Source of the DNA: Pseudomonas tohonis
GTDB taxonomy: Bacteria > Pseudomonadota > Gammaproteobacteria > Pseudomonadales > Pseudomonadaceae
Length of the DNA: 64,000 nt
Reading direction: 5' to 3'
Assembly (NCBI RefSeq): GCF_012767755.2
Contig: NZ_AP023189.1
Span: forward strand, 6,642,501-6,706,500
Shown: piece after piece, positions 15,654 to 24,527 of the stretch
Layout: each line of letters begins with the position of its first letter
How positions within the stretch are numbered: the first letter of the stretch is position 1
The notes under the pieces: generated by a model
What the model saw: only the letters and a program-made list of their open reading frames with translations
What the model was told of the DNA's origin: nothing
Databases searched by the model: none
Position numbers and translations under genes: made by a program

Positions 15654-15971
15654 ATGTCCCTCTCCCGCCTGCTCGGCGCAGCCGCACTGCTGGCCCTGGC
15701 CACCAGCGCCTCGGCCACCAGCTTCGTGGTCACCACCGATGCCGTCGTCGGTGCCGTCGGCGCCACCTTCGATGCCACCTCGGACGTCACCTCTTCCCTG
15801 CGCGACGACAAGCTCGTCCTCGCCGCCCGTGACGACGCCGCCAGCTTCGTCGCCAGCGCAGGCGACATCCGTGGCGCGCGCCTGGAAGCCGCCCTCGTGC
15901 ACATCCGCAGCGCCCAGCCGCAGCTGCAGGCCAGCGACCTGCAACTGGCCCAGGCCATCCTCGCCCTGTGA
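15654..15971 (+). CDS. DUF2388 family exported protein, copy 1
   Basis: 105 residues. Signal peptide at about 1-20 (LLGAAALLALATSASA), then SFVVTTDAVVGAVGATFDAT and the block ARDDAASFVASAGDIRG that defines DUF2388, ending AQAILAL. It is a pseudomonad-restricted periplasmic family of unknown function. SD AGGAG precedes ATG 15654. The next gene is a paralogue; the two share a 35-base identical stretch in this block, pointing to recent duplication or gene conversion. Confidence 0.85.
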   Translation: MSLSRLLGAAALLALATSASATSFVVTTDAVVGAVGATFDATSDVTSSLRDDKLVLAARDDAASFVASAGDIRGARLEAALVHIRSAQPQLQASDLQLAQAILAL

Positions 15972-16153
15972 CGCCCCTCCCGGCGGGCGCTCCCCGCGCC
16001 TGCCGGCCCTGGCCGTGAACCCCGCATTCCGCTAGCCTTGGCGCCCGCCGCGCCCCGGGCCCGGCAACCTCCTGCGCCGCTTCGCTCGGTTTGAACTGCG
16101 CCAGGGGTTTTCCGTCCAATGACCCGTACAGTTTTCACCTTCGGAGAGATCCA

Positions 16154-16474
16154 ATGCGTCGCACGCTGATTGCCGCTGCCACCGCCCTCACCCTCGTCGC
16201 CGGCGCCGTCCAGGCACAGACCCTGGTTGCCACCAGCAACATCATCGTCCGCGCCTTCGGCCGCAGCATCGACTTCACCTCCGATACCACCACCTCGATC
16301 CGCGACATGAAGGTGATCCGCGAAGCCCGCGACGATGCCGCCAGCTTCGTCGCCAGCGCAGGCGACATCCGCGGCGTCCAGCTGGAAGCCGCCTTCAGCA
16401 CCCTGCGTGAGCGCCTGCCGGAGGCGCGCGACGCCAGCGACGAGGCCCTGGCCCAAGCCATCCTCGCACTCTGA
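16154..16474 (+). CDS. DUF2388 family exported protein, copy 2
   Basis: 106 residues. Signal peptide at about 1-21 (ending GAVQAQ), then TLVATSNIIVRAFGRSIDFT, the shared ARDDAASFVASAGDIRG block, and the same AQAILAL end. The start is the ATG at 16154 with GGAGAG upstream. The 182-base gap after copy 1 has no strong terminator. The stop lies only 25 bases before the likely start of the large Lnb-domain protein, so the two may be one transcript. Confidence 0.85.
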   Translation: MRRTLIAAATALTLVAGAVQAQTLVATSNIIVRAFGRSIDFTSDTTTSIRDMKVIREARDDAASFVASAGDIRGVQLEAAFSTLRERLPEARDASDEALAQAILAL

Positions 16475-16499
16475 TCGCCCCCTGACCGCCGTCTTGGCC

Positions 16500-18464
16500 G
16501 TGCGCCTGCCCACTGTCCTGCGCTGGGTTTGCCTGGCAGGGTTGCTGGCGAGCGCAACAGTTCGGGCCGAGCTGCAACTGGACCTGAACAGTGACGGCCT
16601 GAGCGCGCCCCAGCGCCAGGCCAGCCAAGCGCTGCTGGATGAAGCCCTCGCCGCCCTGCCGCCGAGCTTCGTCCAGCGCCTCGACCGCCGCGTCGAGGTC
16701 GCCTGGGCCGATGACCTGCCCGACAACGCCTACGGCCGCGCCACCCGCATCGACGCCCTCGACCTCAACCGCGCCCTGCTGCCGGAGCTGGCCGATGGCA
16801 GCGCCGCGCAGGAAAAAACCCGCCGCCCACACGGCACCGTGCGCCGCGAACTGCTGGCCACCGTGCTCCACGAACTCACCCACCTCTACGACCGCGCCCG
16901 CTGGCGTACCCCGGCCGAGCGCAGCCTGCAGTTCCGTTGTGGCCTGGCGGCCGACAGCACCGGCCTGGTGGGGCAGCGTGGCGAATGCCGGGGGCAGGTG
17001 GCGCGGCGCTTCAGCCTCAGCGACGACCCGCGCCTGCTCGACCTCGCCGGCTGGCCGCAACAGGTCGGCCGGCGCGGTGACCGCGAGGCGGAGAACCACC
17101 AGGTCGCGCGCAGCCCGGATCTCTACGAGCTGAGCAACCCGCGCGAATTCGTCGCGGTGAACATGGAGTACTTCCTCCTCGACCCCGCCTTCGCCTGCCG
17201 CCGCCCGGCGCTTTACCGCTACCTGCGCCAGCATTTCGGCTGGGCCCCCGCGCAGCAGGCCGAGTGCGCCGGGGAGCTGGCCTACCTCAACGCCGGGCGC
17301 GACTTCGGGCGCGAACCCCTGGGCCGTCTCGACCCCGAGCGGGTCTACGAAGTGGACTACCTGTTCGCCGAAGCCAACGACAACTGGGTCAGCCGCTGGG
17401 GCCACAGCATGCTGCGCCTGGTCATCTGCGCCCCCGGCCGGCCGCGCGGCCCGGACTGCCGCCTCGACCTCGACCAGCACCTGGTGCTGTCCTATCGCGC
17501 CTTCGTCGGCGACGTGCAGCTCTCCAGCTGGGACGGCCTCACCGGCGCCTACCCCTCGCGCCTGTTCGTCCTGCCGCTATCCCAGGTGATCGACGAATAC
17601 ACCAAGGTCGAAATGCGCAGCCTCGCCTCGGTGCCGCTCAAGCTCGACCGCGACCAGGTGGAGCGCCTGGTGGAGCGCGCCACCGAGATGCACTGGAGCT
17701 ACGACGGCGACTACTGGTTCCTCTCCAACAACTGCGCGGTGGAGACCCTCAAGCTGCTGCGCAGCGGCACCGCCGACCCGCGCCTGGCGGATCTCGACAG
17801 CATCATGCCCAACGGTTTGCTGGCCCTGCTCGAAGGGCGTGGCGTGGCCGACCCGCAACCGCTGCGCGACCCGAAGGAAGCCCTGCGCCTGGGCTACCGC
17901 TTCGACTCCTTCCGCGACCGCTACCAGGCCATGTTCGCCATCGCCCGCGAGCGCCTGGCCCTGCCCCAGGCCGATGTCGAGACCTGGCTCGACCTGCCCG
18001 CCGACCGGCGCCGACCCTGGATCGCCAACGCCGACCTGCGCGCCAGCGCCGCCCTGCTGCTGCTGGAGCAGGCGGCCATGCGCAAGCAGATGCTGCTGGC
18101 CCAGGACGAACTCAAGCGCCGCTACCTCGACAGCCGCGAGAAGCTCGGCAATGCCGAGTTCTCCAGGGCCGGCGACACCCTGGAGCAGATCCTCGCCAAC
18201 AGCGGCTTCCTCAGCCGCCCGGCGGACATGCTCGAAGGCGGCTACGGCCTGCCCCAGGCCAGCGAGTGGCAGCGCCTGGAGGCCGAGAGCAGCAGCCGCC
18301 AGCAGAAGCTGCGCAGCCTCACCGACGACCTCGACCGCGAAGTGCGCCACCTGATCGACCCGCGCATCCTCGCCGAGCTGGACGCCGTGCAACTCAACCT
18401 CGACCAGCTCAGCGCCCACCTGCGCCAGCTGCACAAGGACGCCGGCGGGCTCGAGCTGCCCTGA
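16500..18464 (+). CDS. Exported protein with HELTH motif and Lnb/DUF4105 domain
   Basis: About 654 residues from a GTG at 16500 (TTG 16494 is also possible; neither has a good SD, and coupling to the gene before may help). A signal peptide lies at about 1-23 (ending TVRA). The N-terminal domain has HELTH at residues 124-128, a zincin-like HExxH. The middle is the DUF4105 (Lnb) domain: WVSRWGHSMLRLV with His near 302 and FLSNNCAVETL with Cys near 412, the His/Cys positions of a papain-like thiol enzyme. Lnb in other bacteria N-acylates lipoproteins; activity here is unproven. The C-terminal 100 residues are coiled-coil-like. Confidence 0.82.
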   Translation: MRLPTVLRWVCLAGLLASATVRAELQLDLNSDGLSAPQRQASQALLDEALAALPPSFVQRLDRRVEVAWADDLPDNAYGRATRIDALDLNRALLPELADGSAAQEKTRRPHGTVRRELLATVLHELTHLYDRARWRTPAERSLQFRCGLAADSTGLVGQRGECRGQVARRFSLSDDPRLLDLAGWPQQVGRRGDREAENHQVARSPDLYELSNPREFVAVNMEYFLLDPAFACRRPALYRYLRQHFGWAPAQQAECAGELAYLNAGRDFGREPLGRLDPERVYEVDYLFAEANDNWVSRWGHSMLRLVICAPGRPRGPDCRLDLDQHLVLSYRAFVGDVQLSSWDGLTGAYPSRLFVLPLSQVIDEYTKVEMRSLASVPLKLDRDQVERLVERATEMHWSYDGDYWFLSNNCAVETLKLLRSGTADPRLADLDSIMPNGLLALLEGRGVADPQPLRDPKEALRLGYRFDSFRDRYQAMFAIARERLALPQADVETWLDLPADRRRPWIANADLRASAALLLLEQAAMRKQMLLAQDELKRRYLDSREKLGNAEFSRAGDTLEQILANSGFLSRPADMLEGGYGLPQASEWQRLEAESSSRQQKLRSLTDDLDREVRHLIDPRILAELDAVQLNLDQLSAHLRQLHKDAGGLELP

Positions 18465-18700
18465 CGGCTTTGCCCCACCTCCAGCCCCACCGGTGGGCTG
18501 AAGCCCACCCTACGATCAAGGCGCAGGCCGATAGGGAATGACTTGCGCCGGAAACCATCCGCGTGGGTTTCGCTCCGCTCTACCCACCCTACTGGGTACG
18601 GCCACGCCGTGGCATGAGCCCCGTAGCTCGGGTGCGAACCGGCGTTCCGTGCACAGGACGTTCGGGGGTTTCACCCGCCCTACTGGCGTGACAGAGGTGA
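18465..18700. repeat. Gap with REP-like GTGGGCTGAAGCCCACCCTAC element
   Basis: The element at about 18492-18513 is an imperfect palindrome that recurs at about 35388-35408 in the same form. GGTTTCGCTCCGCTCTACCC around 18565 is another REP-like piece. No gene seen in the 236 bases. Confidence 0.55.
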
Positions 18701-19102
18701 CTACAGCTTCTCTTCCTGCTCCTCCGGCAGGCCCGGGTCCAGGTGCAGCCAGGGCAGGCGGCTGCGCACCCAGATGTGGCGGTCCGGCAGGGCCTCGGCC
18801 ACATCGTCCAGGGTGGCGATGGTCACGTCCATGGTGCCCGGGGCCTGCTGGGTGAAGAGGCCGAGCAGGCAGCCGCAGCCGCCGCAGAAATAGCGCGAGC
18901 AGCCGGGGGAGGAGTGGTACTGCGCCGGCTCGCCACGGGTCCAGGTGAAGGACGCCAGTGGCACGGTGATCCAGGTGGTGACGATTCCGCCGCTGGTGCG
19001 CCGGCAGTCCGAACAGTGGCAGTGGGCGATATCGGTGAGCGGGGCTTCGATGCGGTAGCGCAGCCGCCCGCAATGGCAGCCGCCCATATGGACCTGGGTC
19101 AT
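18701..19102 (-). CDS. GFA (DUF636/CENP-V) family zinc protein
   Basis: 133 residues with the GFA cysteine pattern: GGCHCGRLRY near residue 8, CHCSDCRRTSG near 30 and YFCGGCGCLLG near 70. These cysteines bind zinc in the family named after glutathione-dependent formaldehyde-activating enzyme, but most members have no proven activity. ATG at 19102 has AGGAGG upstream on this strand. Divergent from the AEC transporter gene. Whether it handles formaldehyde is unknown. Confidence 0.85.
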   Translation of the reverse strand: MTQVHMGGCHCGRLRYRIEAPLTDIAHCHCSDCRRTSGGIVTTWITVPLASFTWTRGEPAQYHSSPGCSRYFCGGCGCLLGLFTQQAPGTMDVTIATLDDVAEALPDRHIWVRSRLPWLHLDPGLPEEQEEKL

Positions 19103-19228
19103 GGGTACGTCCTCCTGTGCAGTGGGAAAACCTAGTCGCTGCAAGGCGCATCGGCCAATGGTCGGCTTGCGGATGTGCGCGGCGTTGCACAAGATGGCCG
19201 CCTCCCGACCGGACCACCGGAACCCGAT

Positions 19229-20146
19229 GTGACCGCACTGCTTGCAGCCCTCTGGCCCCTTTTCGCCCTGATCGTCGGCGGCTACGCGCTGCGCCTGAAG
19301 GGCTTCCCCGGCGATGCCTTCTGGCCCGCCGCCGAGCGCCTGAACTACTTCATCCTCTTCCCCGCGCTGCTGTTCAGCAGCCTGGCCACGGCGCCGCTGG
19401 ACAACCCCGCGCTGCCGCGCCTGGCCCTGGCGGTGCTGCTGGGCCTGGGCGTCGGCTGGGCCGTCCTGCTCCTGGCCCGCCGCGTGATGGGCTGGCCGGC
19501 GGCACGCTTCGGCGCCGTCACCCAGGGCGTGCTGCGCTTCAACACCTACCTGGGGCTGGCGGCCATCGGCAGCCTGTTCGGCAAGGAGGGCCTGGCCATC
19601 GCCGCGCTGATGCTGGCGCTGATGGTGCCGACGGTGAACCTGCTGTCGGTGTGGTCGCTCACCGCCGAGCGCGGCGTCAGCGCGCGGGGCCTGCTGCTGC
19701 CGATGGCGAAGAACCCGCTGATCCTCGCCTGCCTCGCCGGCGCCGCCTACAACCTGGCCGGGCTCGGCCTGGGTGGCGGCATCGACCGGCTGCTCAACCT
19801 CCTGGCGGTGGCCAGCCTGCCCCTGGGCCTGCTCTGCGTCGGCGCGGCGCTGCAGCCCCGCGAGCTGGGTGGCGAGCTGGCGGCCCTGGGCTGGAACTGC
19901 GCGGCGCGCCTGCTGGCCATGCCCGCCCTGGCCTTCGCCGTGGCACGCCTGCTCGGCCTGCCGGCGATGGAGAGCAGCATCCTGGTGCTGTTCTTCGCCC
20001 TGCCGACGGCCCCCACCGCCTATGTGCTGACCCGCCAGCTGGGCGGCGACGGCCACCTGATGGCGGGGATCATCACCCTGCAGACGCTGCTCTCCGGCGC
20101 CACGCTGGTGGCCGTGCTGGCGCTGCTGCAGGCTGGGCCGGGCTGA
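19229..20146 (+). CDS. AEC-family transporter (auxin efflux carrier type)
   Basis: About 305 residues and ten hydrophobic segments, opening LLAALWPLFALIVGGYALRL; the NYFILFPALLFSSLA segment and the asymmetric Gly-rich C-terminal helices are typical of AEC permeases. The GTG at 19229 starts just before the first helix; an ATG at 19175 would add 18 polar residues. Members export or take up organic acids or amino acids; the substrate is unknown. Divergent from the GFA gene. Confidence 0.85.
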   Translation: MTALLAALWPLFALIVGGYALRLKGFPGDAFWPAAERLNYFILFPALLFSSLATAPLDNPALPRLALAVLLGLGVGWAVLLLARRVMGWPAARFGAVTQGVLRFNTYLGLAAIGSLFGKEGLAIAALMLALMVPTVNLLSVWSLTAERGVSARGLLLPMAKNPLILACLAGAAYNLAGLGLGGGIDRLLNLLAVASLPLGLLCVGAALQPRELGGELAALGWNCAARLLAMPALAFAVARLLGLPAMESSILVLFFALPTAPTAYVLTRQLGGDGHLMAGIITLQTLLSGATLVAVLALLQAGPG

Positions 20147-20285
20147 CCGCCCGTCAGGATTTCGCAGCACGTTCGCCGCCGATTCCCGGCGAAAGCTGGC
20201 TGAAAGCTTCGCCCCTTAGCATCGCCCCACCGCCGGCGAAGACCGGCCGCCGGGTGCTGCACCCGCTCCACCCGGCAACCCCGAC

Positions 20286-20293
20286 AACAACAA
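20286..20293 (+). promoter_or_regulatory. A-rich Hfq/Crc-type motif upstream of the citrate transporter
   Basis: AACAACAA fits AANAANAA; it lies 15 bases before a possible 21-codon upstream ORF and 117 bases before the transporter ATG. Confidence 0.35.
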
Positions 20294-20307
20294 GATGGGT
20301 GATTGCC

Positions 20308-20373
20308 ATGCTCCGCTCCTGCCGCCTCAACGGCCTCGTTCCGCCCCCTCTCCGTACCCGACCCGCGCGCTGA
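20308..20373 (+). CDS. Possible 21-residue upstream ORF
   Basis: MLRSCRLNGLVPPPLRTRPA plus a final Arg, stop at 20371, 36 bases before the CitMHS gene. SD is poor (only GGGTGA upstream). It could be a leader peptide or a chance ORF in GC-rich DNA. No similarity recognised. Confidence 0.25.
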   Translation: MLRSCRLNGLVPPPLRTRPAR

Positions 20374-20409
20374 TCCAGCCCCGCCCTCGCCCTCGTCCGG
20401 AGATTCCCC

Positions 20410-21717
20410 ATGCTGACCTTCCTCGGCTTCGCCATGGTCATGACCTTCATGTACCTGATCATGACCAAGCGCCTGTCCGCGCTGATCGCGCTGATCATCG
20501 TCCCCATCGCCTTCGCCCTGCTCGGCGGCTTCGCGGCCGGCATCGGCCCGATGATGCTGGAGGGCATCGGCAAGCTCGCGCCCACCGGCGTGATGCTGAT
20601 GTTCGCCATCCTCTACTTCGCCCTGATGATCGACTCCGGGCTGTTCGACCCCGCCGTGCGCGCCATCCTGCGCCTGGTCAAGGGTGACCCGCTGAAGGTC
20701 TCGGTGGGCACCGCCGCGCTGGCGCTGATCGTCTCCCTCGACGGTGACGGCGCCACCACCTACATGATCTGCGTGGCTGCGCTGCTGCCGCTCTACAGCC
20801 GCCTGGGCATGAGCCCGCTGATCATGGCGGGGCTGATCATCCTCGCCGGCGGCATCATGAACATGACCCCCTGGGGCGGCCCCACCGCCCGCGCCGCCAG
20901 CGCCCTGCACGTGGACCCGTCGGACATCTTCGTGCCGATGATCCCGGCCATGATCGCCGGCTCCCTGGCCCTGTTCGGCCTGGCCTGGGCCTATGGCAAG
21001 CGCGAGCGCGCCCGCCTCGGCGTGCTGCACCTCCCGGACGAGCCGACCCGCCACGACGAGATCAGCGTCTCCCAGTACCCGGAAGCGCGCCGGCCGAAAC
21101 TCTTGTGGGTGAACGCGGCGCTGACGGCCGCCCTGATGGTCACGCTGATCGCCGGCCTGCTGCCACTGCCGGTGCTGTTCATGATCGCCTTCAGCATCGC
21201 CATGATCATCAACTACCCCTGCCTGCAGCAGCAGAAGGAGCGCGTCGCGGCCCATGCCGGCAACGTGCTGGCGGTGGTGGGGCTGATCTTCGCCGCCGGC
21301 ATCTTCACCGGCATCCTCACCGGCACCGGCATGGTGGAGGCCATGTCCAAGAGCCTGCTGGCGGTGATCCCGCCCGCCCTCGGGCCCTACATGGCGGTGA
21401 TCACGGCGCTGGTGAGCATGCCCTTCACCTTCTTCATGTCCAACGACGCTTTTTATTACGGCGTGTTGCCGGTGCTCGCCGAGGCGGCGGCCCATTACGG
21501 CATCAGCCCGGTGGAGATGGCGCGGGCCTCAATCGTAGGCCAGCCGGTGCACCTGCTCAGTCCGCTGGTGCCCTCCACCTACCTGCTGGTGGGCCTGGCG
21601 AAGATCGAATTCGGCGACCACCAGCGCTTCACGTTGAAGTGGGCGGTGATGATCTGTCTGTGTATCCTGCTCGCCGCACTGTTACTCGGCGTGTTCCCGC
21701 TGTTCGGTACACACTGA
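20410..21717 (+). CDS. CitMHS-family citrate-metal:proton symporter
   Basis: 435 residues, 11-12 hydrophobic segments, with the family signatures SLDGDGATTYMICVAALLPL near residue 110 and MNMTPWGGPTARAASAL near 154. CitMHS carriers take up citrate complexed with Mg2+ or another divalent metal. ATG 20410 is preceded by a CCGGAG-type SD. It stands alone with a 13-bp inverted repeat downstream. The metal preference cannot be read. Confidence 0.92.
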   Translation: MLTFLGFAMVMTFMYLIMTKRLSALIALIIVPIAFALLGGFAAGIGPMMLEGIGKLAPTGVMLMFAILYFALMIDSGLFDPAVRAILRLVKGDPLKVSVGTAALALIVSLDGDGATTYMICVAALLPLYSRLGMSPLIMAGLIILAGGIMNMTPWGGPTARAASALHVDPSDIFVPMIPAMIAGSLALFGLAWAYGKRERARLGVLHLPDEPTRHDEISVSQYPEARRPKLLWVNAALTAALMVTLIAGLLPLPVLFMIAFSIAMIINYPCLQQQKERVAAHAGNVLAVVGLIFAAGIFTGILTGTGMVEAMSKSLLAVIPPALGPYMAVITALVSMPFTFFMSNDAFYYGVLPVLAEAAAHYGISPVEMARASIVGQPVHLLSPLVPSTYLLVGLAKIEFGDHQRFTLKWAVMICLCILLAALLLGVFPLFGTH

Positions 21718-21737
21718 ACCGCAGGCGACGCGCCCTC

Positions 21738-21778
21738 GCCGAAGCCGGAAATGCGCCTGCGCACGTTCCGGCTTCGGC
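21738..21778. terminator. Perfect 13-bp inverted repeat between CitMHS and TerC genes
   Basis: GCCGAAGCCGGAA (21738-21750) and TTCCGGCTTCGGC (21766-21778), 15-base loop. It begins 20 bases after the CitMHS stop. No T-run follows, so it is a factor-dependent terminator or a regulatory stem for the TerC gene. Confidence 0.5.
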
Positions 21779-21822
21779 GTGCTCCAACCCCCTGACCGCT
21801 GAACACACGAGGAATCCGCATC

Positions 21823-22584
21823 ATGGAATGGCTGACCAGCCCGGAAATCTGGGTCGCCTTCTTCACCCTGACTGCCCTGGAGATCGTCCTGGGCATCGAC
21901 AACATCATCATGATCGCCATCCTCGTGGGCCGCATGCCGCCGCACATGCAGGCACGCACCCGCTTCTTCGGCCTGGCGCTGGCGATGATCACGCGCATCA
22001 TGCTGCTGCTGTCGATCACCTGGATCATGCGGCTCACCGCCGACCTGTTCCACGTCTTCGGCCAGGGCATCTCCGGGCGCGACCTGATCCTGTTCTTCGG
22101 CGGCCTGTTCCTCCTGTGGAAGAGCAGCACCGAGATGTACCACAGCCTCGAAGGCGAGGATGAAGCCGAGCAGCCGCAGGCCGGCGGCGCCGCGCGCAAC
22201 TTCATCGGCACCATCATCCAGATCGCCATCATCGACATCGTGTTCTCCCTGGACTCGGTGATCACCGCCGTGGGCATGGTGTCCCACGTGCCGGTGATGG
22301 TCGCCGCGATCGTCGTCGCCGTGCTGGTGATGATGGCCGCCGCCGGCACCATCAGCGACTTCATCGACAAGCACCCGAGCCTGAAGATGCTGGCACTGTC
22401 CTTCCTGGTGGTGGTCGGTACCGTGCTCATCGCCGAGTCGTTCGAAGTCCACGTGCCCAAGGGCTACGTCTACTTCGCCATGGCCTTCTCCCTGGCCGTG
22501 GAAGCGCTGAACATCCGCATGCGCACCGCGCGCGGGCGCAAGGAAGACCCGGTCAAGCTGCGCAAGGACATCCCGGGGGAATGA
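21823..22584 (+). CDS. TerC-family integral membrane protein
   Basis: 253 residues, about seven membrane segments, with the TerC motifs ALEIVLGIDNIIMIAIL near residue 18 and IAIIDIVFSLDSVITAVGMV near 138; the acidic residues in both helices are conserved. TerC proteins are linked to metal (Mn2+) handling at the membrane. ATG 21823 has GAGGAATCC upstream. I looked for a manganese yybP-ykoY riboswitch in the leader and saw none. A strong terminator follows. Confidence 0.92.
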   Translation: MEWLTSPEIWVAFFTLTALEIVLGIDNIIMIAILVGRMPPHMQARTRFFGLALAMITRIMLLLSITWIMRLTADLFHVFGQGISGRDLILFFGGLFLLWKSSTEMYHSLEGEDEAEQPQAGGAARNFIGTIIQIAIIDIVFSLDSVITAVGMVSHVPVMVAAIVVAVLVMMAAAGTISDFIDKHPSLKMLALSFLVVVGTVLIAESFEVHVPKGYVYFAMAFSLAVEALNIRMRTARGRKEDPVKLRKDIPGE

Positions 22585-22614
22585 GCCCGGACATAAGCGC
22601 CAGCTGAAATGAAG

Positions 22615-22640
22615 AACGGGGCCGAATGGCCCCGTTTTTC
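22615..22640 (+). terminator. Intrinsic terminator after the TerC gene
   Basis: AACGGGGCC (22615-22623), GAAT loop, GGCCCCGTT (22628-22636), then TTTC. Confidence 0.88.
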
Positions 22641-22660
22641 ATGGGTGGGTGAACGCCGGC

Positions 22661-23275
22661 TCACACCGGCTCGAACCGCTCGCCTCGGAAGCAGCGCACC
22701 GGGTTGCCGCGCTCCACCCGGTGGTGGAACAGGCGGCGCTCCGCGCGCAGGGCGCCGTCCGCCTCCTCGGCCCGCTGCGCCAGGCGCTGGCCGATGAGCA
22801 GGACGGCCAGGCGCTTGTTGGCGTGCTGGCTGCGCTCGCTCTGCACCTTGACGCTGATGCCGCTGGCCAGGTGGGTGGCGCGCACCGCCGAGTCGGTGGT
22901 GTTGACGTGCTGGCCGCCCGGCCCCGAGGCACGCAGCGCTTCGAAGCGGATCTCGCCTTCGAGGCTGGCCGGCGGTGCGGCGAACCGCGCCCCGCCGAAG
23001 AACCAGTTCTTGCGCCCGTGGTTGGGCCGGTAGGGGCTGGGGCAGGTCCATTGCAGGGAACCTTCCCAGCGCCCGGCCAGCGCGTCCGCATGCGCGCCGT
23101 CCAGGGCCAGGAGCACGGAGGCGAGGGTGCCGCGACGCGCGCCCTCCTCCCGCTCCAGTACCTGCGCCTGCACGTCCAGCGTGGCGGCTTCGTCCAGCAG
23201 CCGTTGCAGCGCCTTGGCCACCGCCAGGGCGCATTCGTCCGGCCCCTGGGCCGCCGAGAGTTGCAGGAGGATCAT
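22661..23275 (-). CDS. prfH: Peptide chain release factor-like protein PrfH
   Basis: 204 residues. It carries the release-factor catalytic loop [20 protein letters not shown] with GGQ at residues 120-122, but lacks the stop-codon recognition part of RF1/RF2, as PrfH does. The ATG at 23275 overlaps the rtcB stop (TGATG), giving translational coupling. An upstream alternative at 23284 would lie inside rtcB. PrfH is known to act with its partner RtcB on ribosomes cleaved in the decoding centre: it frees the peptide so that the ligase can repair the 16S rRNA. Confidence 0.93.
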   Translation of the reverse strand: MILLQLSAAQGPDECALAVAKALQRLLDEAATLDVQAQVLEREEGARRGTLASVLLALDGAHADALAGRWEGSLQWTCPSPYRPNHGRKNWFFGGARFAAPPASLEGEIRFEALRASGPGGQHVNTTDSAVRATHLASGISVKVQSERSQHANKRLAVLLIGQRLAQRAEEADGALRAERRLFHHRVERGNPVRCFRGERFEPV

Positions 23276-24411
23276 CAGCAGCACCCTCCGCGCGTCTTGT
23301 AGGTCAGCACCGGCTTGAGCCGCGCCAGCACCTGCACCAGCCCGGCGTCACGCAGGGCACCGACCACCGAGTCGATGGCCTTGTAGGCTTCCGGCGCTTC
23401 CTCGTAGATCAGCGCGCGGTCGGCGCAGATCACCCGGCTGCCGAGGGCGGTGCGTTCCAGTTGCTCGACGCTGTAGCGCTTGGCGAGGCGGTCCTTGCAC
23501 TCGCTGCGCATCCACTTGCGCCCGGCGCCGTGGGCCAGGGAGTTGAGGCTGCGCTCGTCGGCCACCGGGGCCACCAGGTAGCTGTAGTCGCCGCGGGAAC
23601 CGGGGATGACCATCACGCCCTGGTCGGCGGGGGTGGCGCCCTTGCGGTGCAGCCAGCCGTCGACGCCGCCGAGGGTCGCGGCGGAAACGAGGTTGTGGTT
23701 CACATCCAGCAGCTGCTCGCCGTTCGCACGCAGGCGGTCGAGGATGCGTCGGGCGATGAGCTGGCGGTTGGCCTCGGCGAAGCGCAGGGCGCCGTCGTGG
23801 CGGGCCAGGTAGTGCTCGGCTTCCGGGCTGCCAGCCTCCAGCCCGGCGTGGCTGAAGCGGTCCACCTGCTCGCGCAGGATGGCTTCGCCCAGGCCGCGCG
23901 AGCCGCTGTGCACCAGCAGGAGCAGGTGCTTGCGGTCGATGCCCAGGGCCGCCAGGGCCGTGTCGTCATAGGCCTCGTCGAGCTGCTGCAGCTCGGCGAA
24001 GTGGTTGCCGCCACCGATGGTGCCCAGGGAACGCTCGTGCCCGCAGGGCGCCAGGCCGAAGGCGGCGATCGCCTCCTGCCAGCTGTCGTCCAGCGGCGCA
24101 TCGAGGGAGCCCAGGCGCTTCTCCAGCTTGTCCAGGTGGAGCTTGGCGACGGGGATGTCGGTGCGCCAGAAGGCCATGCCGCAGCCGATGTCGTTGCCCA
24201 CCAGGGCGGGGTAGAAGCGGCCGCTGGAGAAGAACGCGGCGCCCACCGGGTAGCCACGCCCCGGGTGCAGGTCCGGCATGCCGGCCACCCGTTGCATGCC
24301 CGGCAGGCGGGCGGTGGTTTCAAGTTGCTGGATCGCTTTTCCTTCGATCCAGGTGTCGTCCGCGGCGATCAGGGTGATGCCGTCGGCCAGATTGCGAATG
24401 CAAGTGCCCAT
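23275..24411 (-). CDS. rtcB: RtcB-family RNA ligase (PrfH-linked RtcB2 type)
   Basis: 378 residues. RtcB landmarks: [13 protein letters not shown] (His49), VGNDIGCGM (Asp74, Cys77), GGGNHFAE (133-140), VHSGSRG (His168), VNHN (near 238), HRKGATPA and HGAGR (294-298, the guanylylated His294). These bind Mn2+/GTP for joining 2',3'-cyclic phosphate (via 3'-phosphate) and 5'-OH RNA ends. I chose ATG 24411; a TTG at 24423 is possible. It overlaps prfH by one base. No RtcR-type sigma54 activator is nearby; a sigma70-like promoter and a short leader ORF precede it. Confidence 0.95.
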   Translation of the reverse strand: MGTCIRNLADGITLIAADDTWIEGKAIQQLETTARLPGMQRVAGMPDLHPGRGYPVGAAFFSSGRFYPALVGNDIGCGMAFWRTDIPVAKLHLDKLEKRLGSLDAPLDDSWQEAIAAFGLAPCGHERSLGTIGGGNHFAELQQLDEAYDDTALAALGIDRKHLLLLVHSGSRGLGEAILREQVDRFSHAGLEAGSPEAEHYLARHDGALRFAEANRQLIARRILDRLRANGEQLLDVNHNLVSAATLGGVDGWLHRKGATPADQGVMVIPGSRGDYSYLVAPVADERSLNSLAHGAGRKWMRSECKDRLAKRYSVEQLERTALGSRVICADRALIYEEAPEAYKAIDSVVGALRDAGLVQVLARLKPVLTYKTRGGCC

Positions 24412-24416
24412 GGTCC

Positions 24417-24527
24417 AATCCAAATGGGTTGAAACGAAAAATGCTTGGATTTGGCAGGTCTGGGTCGGGCAGTGCGGGACCGTCGCGAAGAAGGACGGAA
24501 GAAGCGTTTAAGCCAGGCGCGACCTGC
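24417..24527 (-). promoter_or_regulatory. Possible mutually exclusive RNA pairings in the rtcB leader
   Basis: On the minus strand GCAGGTC (24527-24521, inside the leader ORF) can pair with GACCTGC (24460-24454), extended by TTT/AAA with one bulge. Separately AATCCAA (24451-24445) can pair with TTGGATT (24423-24417), covering the only GGA near the rtcB ATG. The two stems are adjacent, so leader translation could affect access to rtcB. Inferred by eye only. Confidence 0.35.

Noticed and set aside
21718..21822. Manganese (yybP-ykoY) riboswitch before the TerC gene
   Set aside because: The conserved internal-loop sequences are not present; only a simple 13-bp hairpin is.
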